From positions 62,001 to 126,000 of the forward strand of contig NZ_CAJNAT010000012.1 in NCBI RefSeq assembly GCF_905220705.1: a stretch of DNA of 64,000 bases, in the 5' to 3' direction. The notes beneath the pieces were generated by a model, which saw nothing but the letters and a program-made list of their open reading frames with translations, did not search any database and was not told where the DNA came from. A program made the position numbers and the translations under genes. Shown piece by piece: positions 63,239-64,000 of this stretch. This stretch comes from Paraburkholderia domus (lineage in GTDB: Bacteria > Pseudomonadota > Gammaproteobacteria > Burkholderiales > Burkholderiaceae). How positions within the stretch are numbered: position 1 is the first letter of the stretch; each line of letters begins with the position of its first letter.

Positions 63239-63435
63239 GCTGCGGCGGGTGGGCGTATGGTAGTTTTGCGAATTAACGACGAAATGTAACACACGGGAAA
63301 GCGTCGGCGGACCTCCGGGAAACCCTTTCTCAATGCCGTCTTGCGACCTGCGCGAGGGTGCCGGACCCCGCTTGGGCCTGTGTGTTGCAGCGAATTGAAC
63401 AACGCTGATAAAGCAACGAGCGAGCCAGACCCTTG

Positions 63436-64000
63436 ATGACTGACGCCACTCTCCTGAGTTCCAGCTATTCACATTACGCGGCGCGCGCCGCGGCGGCTCG
63501 TCCGCAAATCGTGGCGCAGGTGGCGGCGCTTGCGTCCGCACCCCTCACACGCAAACGGATCGACGCGCGCTTTGACGCGCTGTGCGCCGAGGCAGCCGGC
63601 GCGGGCGGTGGCCCATTGAGCGAGGATGCACTCAAACGGGCCTTGCGCCAATTGCGCACCGAGGTATTTTGCGCCGTCATGGAGCGCGACCTGGCGGGCG
63701 AGGCGGATGTCGCCGAAGTCACTGGCGCGATGACCGATCTCGCGGAGACGACGATCCAGCGCGCTCTCGCGGTCGTGTCCGCCGAACTCGAACTGCTCTA
63801 TGGTGAACCGCGCGGACCGCAGGGCGAGCGACTTACGCTCGGCGTGGTCGGGATGGGCAAGCTGGGTGGCCGCGAGCTGAATGTGTCGTCGGATATCGAC
63901 CTGATCTTCGTCTATGAAGAGGACGGTGAGACCGCCGGCGGTCAGCGTTCGCCAATCGCGACGCAGGACTTTTTTACGCGTCTGGGTAAGCGCCTGATCG
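63436..64000 (+). CDS. glnE: Glutamine synthetase adenylyltransferase/deadenylase, N-terminal part; 3' end outside window
   Basis: The frame is open from ATG 63436 to the end of the window (188 codons). The start MTDATLLSSSYSHYAARAAAARP is followed by GVVGMGKLGGRELNVSSDIDLIFVYEEDGE, the N-terminal (deadenylylating) nucleotidyltransferase signature of GlnE with its S-D-x-D-L metal motif. GlnE adjusts glutamine synthetase activity by AMP addition or removal under PII control. The other half, about 730 residues, lies beyond the window. Confidence 0.93.
   Translation, partial: MTDATLLSSSYSHYAARAAAARPQIVAQVAALASAPLTRKRIDARFDALCAEAAGAGGGPLSEDALKRALRQLRTEVFCAVMERDLAGEADVAEVTGAMTDLAETTIQRALAVVSAELELLYGEPRGPQGERLTLGVVGMGKLGGRELNVSSDIDLIFVYEEDGETAGGQRSPIATQDFFTRLGKRLI

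Noticed and set aside
59057..63541. Extension of yhdP to 63541
   Set aside because: It would overlap the divergent glnE start at 63436; ATG 63238 precedes the membrane anchor as in the family.
1..64000. Search for CRISPR arrays, IS ends, integrases, phage genes, tRNA and rRNA genes
   Set aside because: No regularly spaced repeats, transposase motifs or RNA gene folds were found by eye on either strand; small or diverged elements could still be missed.

Overview
The window is a gene-dense, GC-rich (roughly 62-64 percent) chromosomal segment of a beta-proteobacterium, most likely Paraburkholderia or a close Burkholderia relative. This rests on gene order (glyQ-glyS-gmhB-plsC-metallopeptidase; queA-tgt-yajC-secD-secF; recG-oxyR; glcD-glcE-glcF-yggS-proC; aroG, tldD, nitrilase, yhdP, glnE), on protein style, and on a long intergenic inverted repeat of a type I associate with Paraburkholderia. 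About 54 protein genes are supported, two of them partial at the window ends. There is no rRNA, tRNA, CRISPR array, transposase or prophage. It reads as core chromosome with small accessory pieces (higBA, an FkbM methyltransferase, the repeat element).

Layout: 1-3.9 kb, end of an alkylsulfatase gene, fadD, gloA and a DUF4440-type gene. 3.9-9.3 kb, minus-strand block of YgjP-type metallopeptidase, plsC, gmhB, glyS, glyQ. 9.5-14.2 kb, FkbM methyltransferase, FMN-type glutamate synthase-like protein, mnmA, NUDIX hydrolase. 14.4-17.4 kb, three-gene proton-translocating transhydrogenase. 17.6-20.4 kb, WYL regulator, VOC protein, RlmL-like methyltransferase. 20.4-27.1 kb, a multi-pass membrane protein of the family labelled site-specific recombinase, a 0.64-kb inverted-repeat element, and a pqiA-pqiA-pqiB-pqiC lipid-transport operon. 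27.5-30.9 kb, cytochrome b561, two YceI proteins, an MFS symporter. 31-37.2 kb, secF, secD, yajC, tgt, queA. 37.3-43.4 kb, recG, then a peroxide-defence cluster: oxyR, a small ORF, katA, a small membrane-protein ORF, dps. 43.7-52 kb, ubiA, proC, yggS, glcF, glcE, glcD and a second FAD-linked oxidase. 52.2-56.4 kb, pduO-type adenosyltransferase, hmp, higA/higB, aroG with its leader. 56.5-64 kb, tldD, nitrilase-family amidase, yhdP and the start of glnE.

The most informative regulatory signals are not ordinary genes. (1) Upstream of aroG there is a complete transcription attenuator: a promoter, a 22-codon leader peptide with seven consecutive aromatic codons (Phe-Tyr-Phe-Tyr-Phe-Phe-Trp), an 8-nt antiterminator segment inside the leader ORF, and a strong intrinsic terminator. 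(2) hmp is preceded by a 43-bp near-perfect palindrome that contains an NsrR-like operator and extends over the Shine-Dalgarno sequence. (3) Two small ORFs with good ribosome-binding sites flank katA inside the oxyR-katA-dps cluster. (4) A pair of 215-bp inverted arms, each with nested hairpins, separates pqiC from the recombinase-labelled gene. (5) A 9-bp-arm palindrome lies upstream of the VOC/WYL-regulator pair.

Functionally the genes form sensible groups: alkylsulfatase with acyl-CoA ligase (surfactant to fatty acid to beta-oxidation), LOS heptose and phospholipid synthesis with envelope lipid transport (plsC, gmhB, pqi, yhdP), tRNA modification (mnmA, queA, tgt) with protein export, oxidative and nitrosative defence (oxyR, katA, dps, hmp), and glycolate or 2-hydroxyacid oxidation. 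All calls come from reading the sequence; no database search was run.
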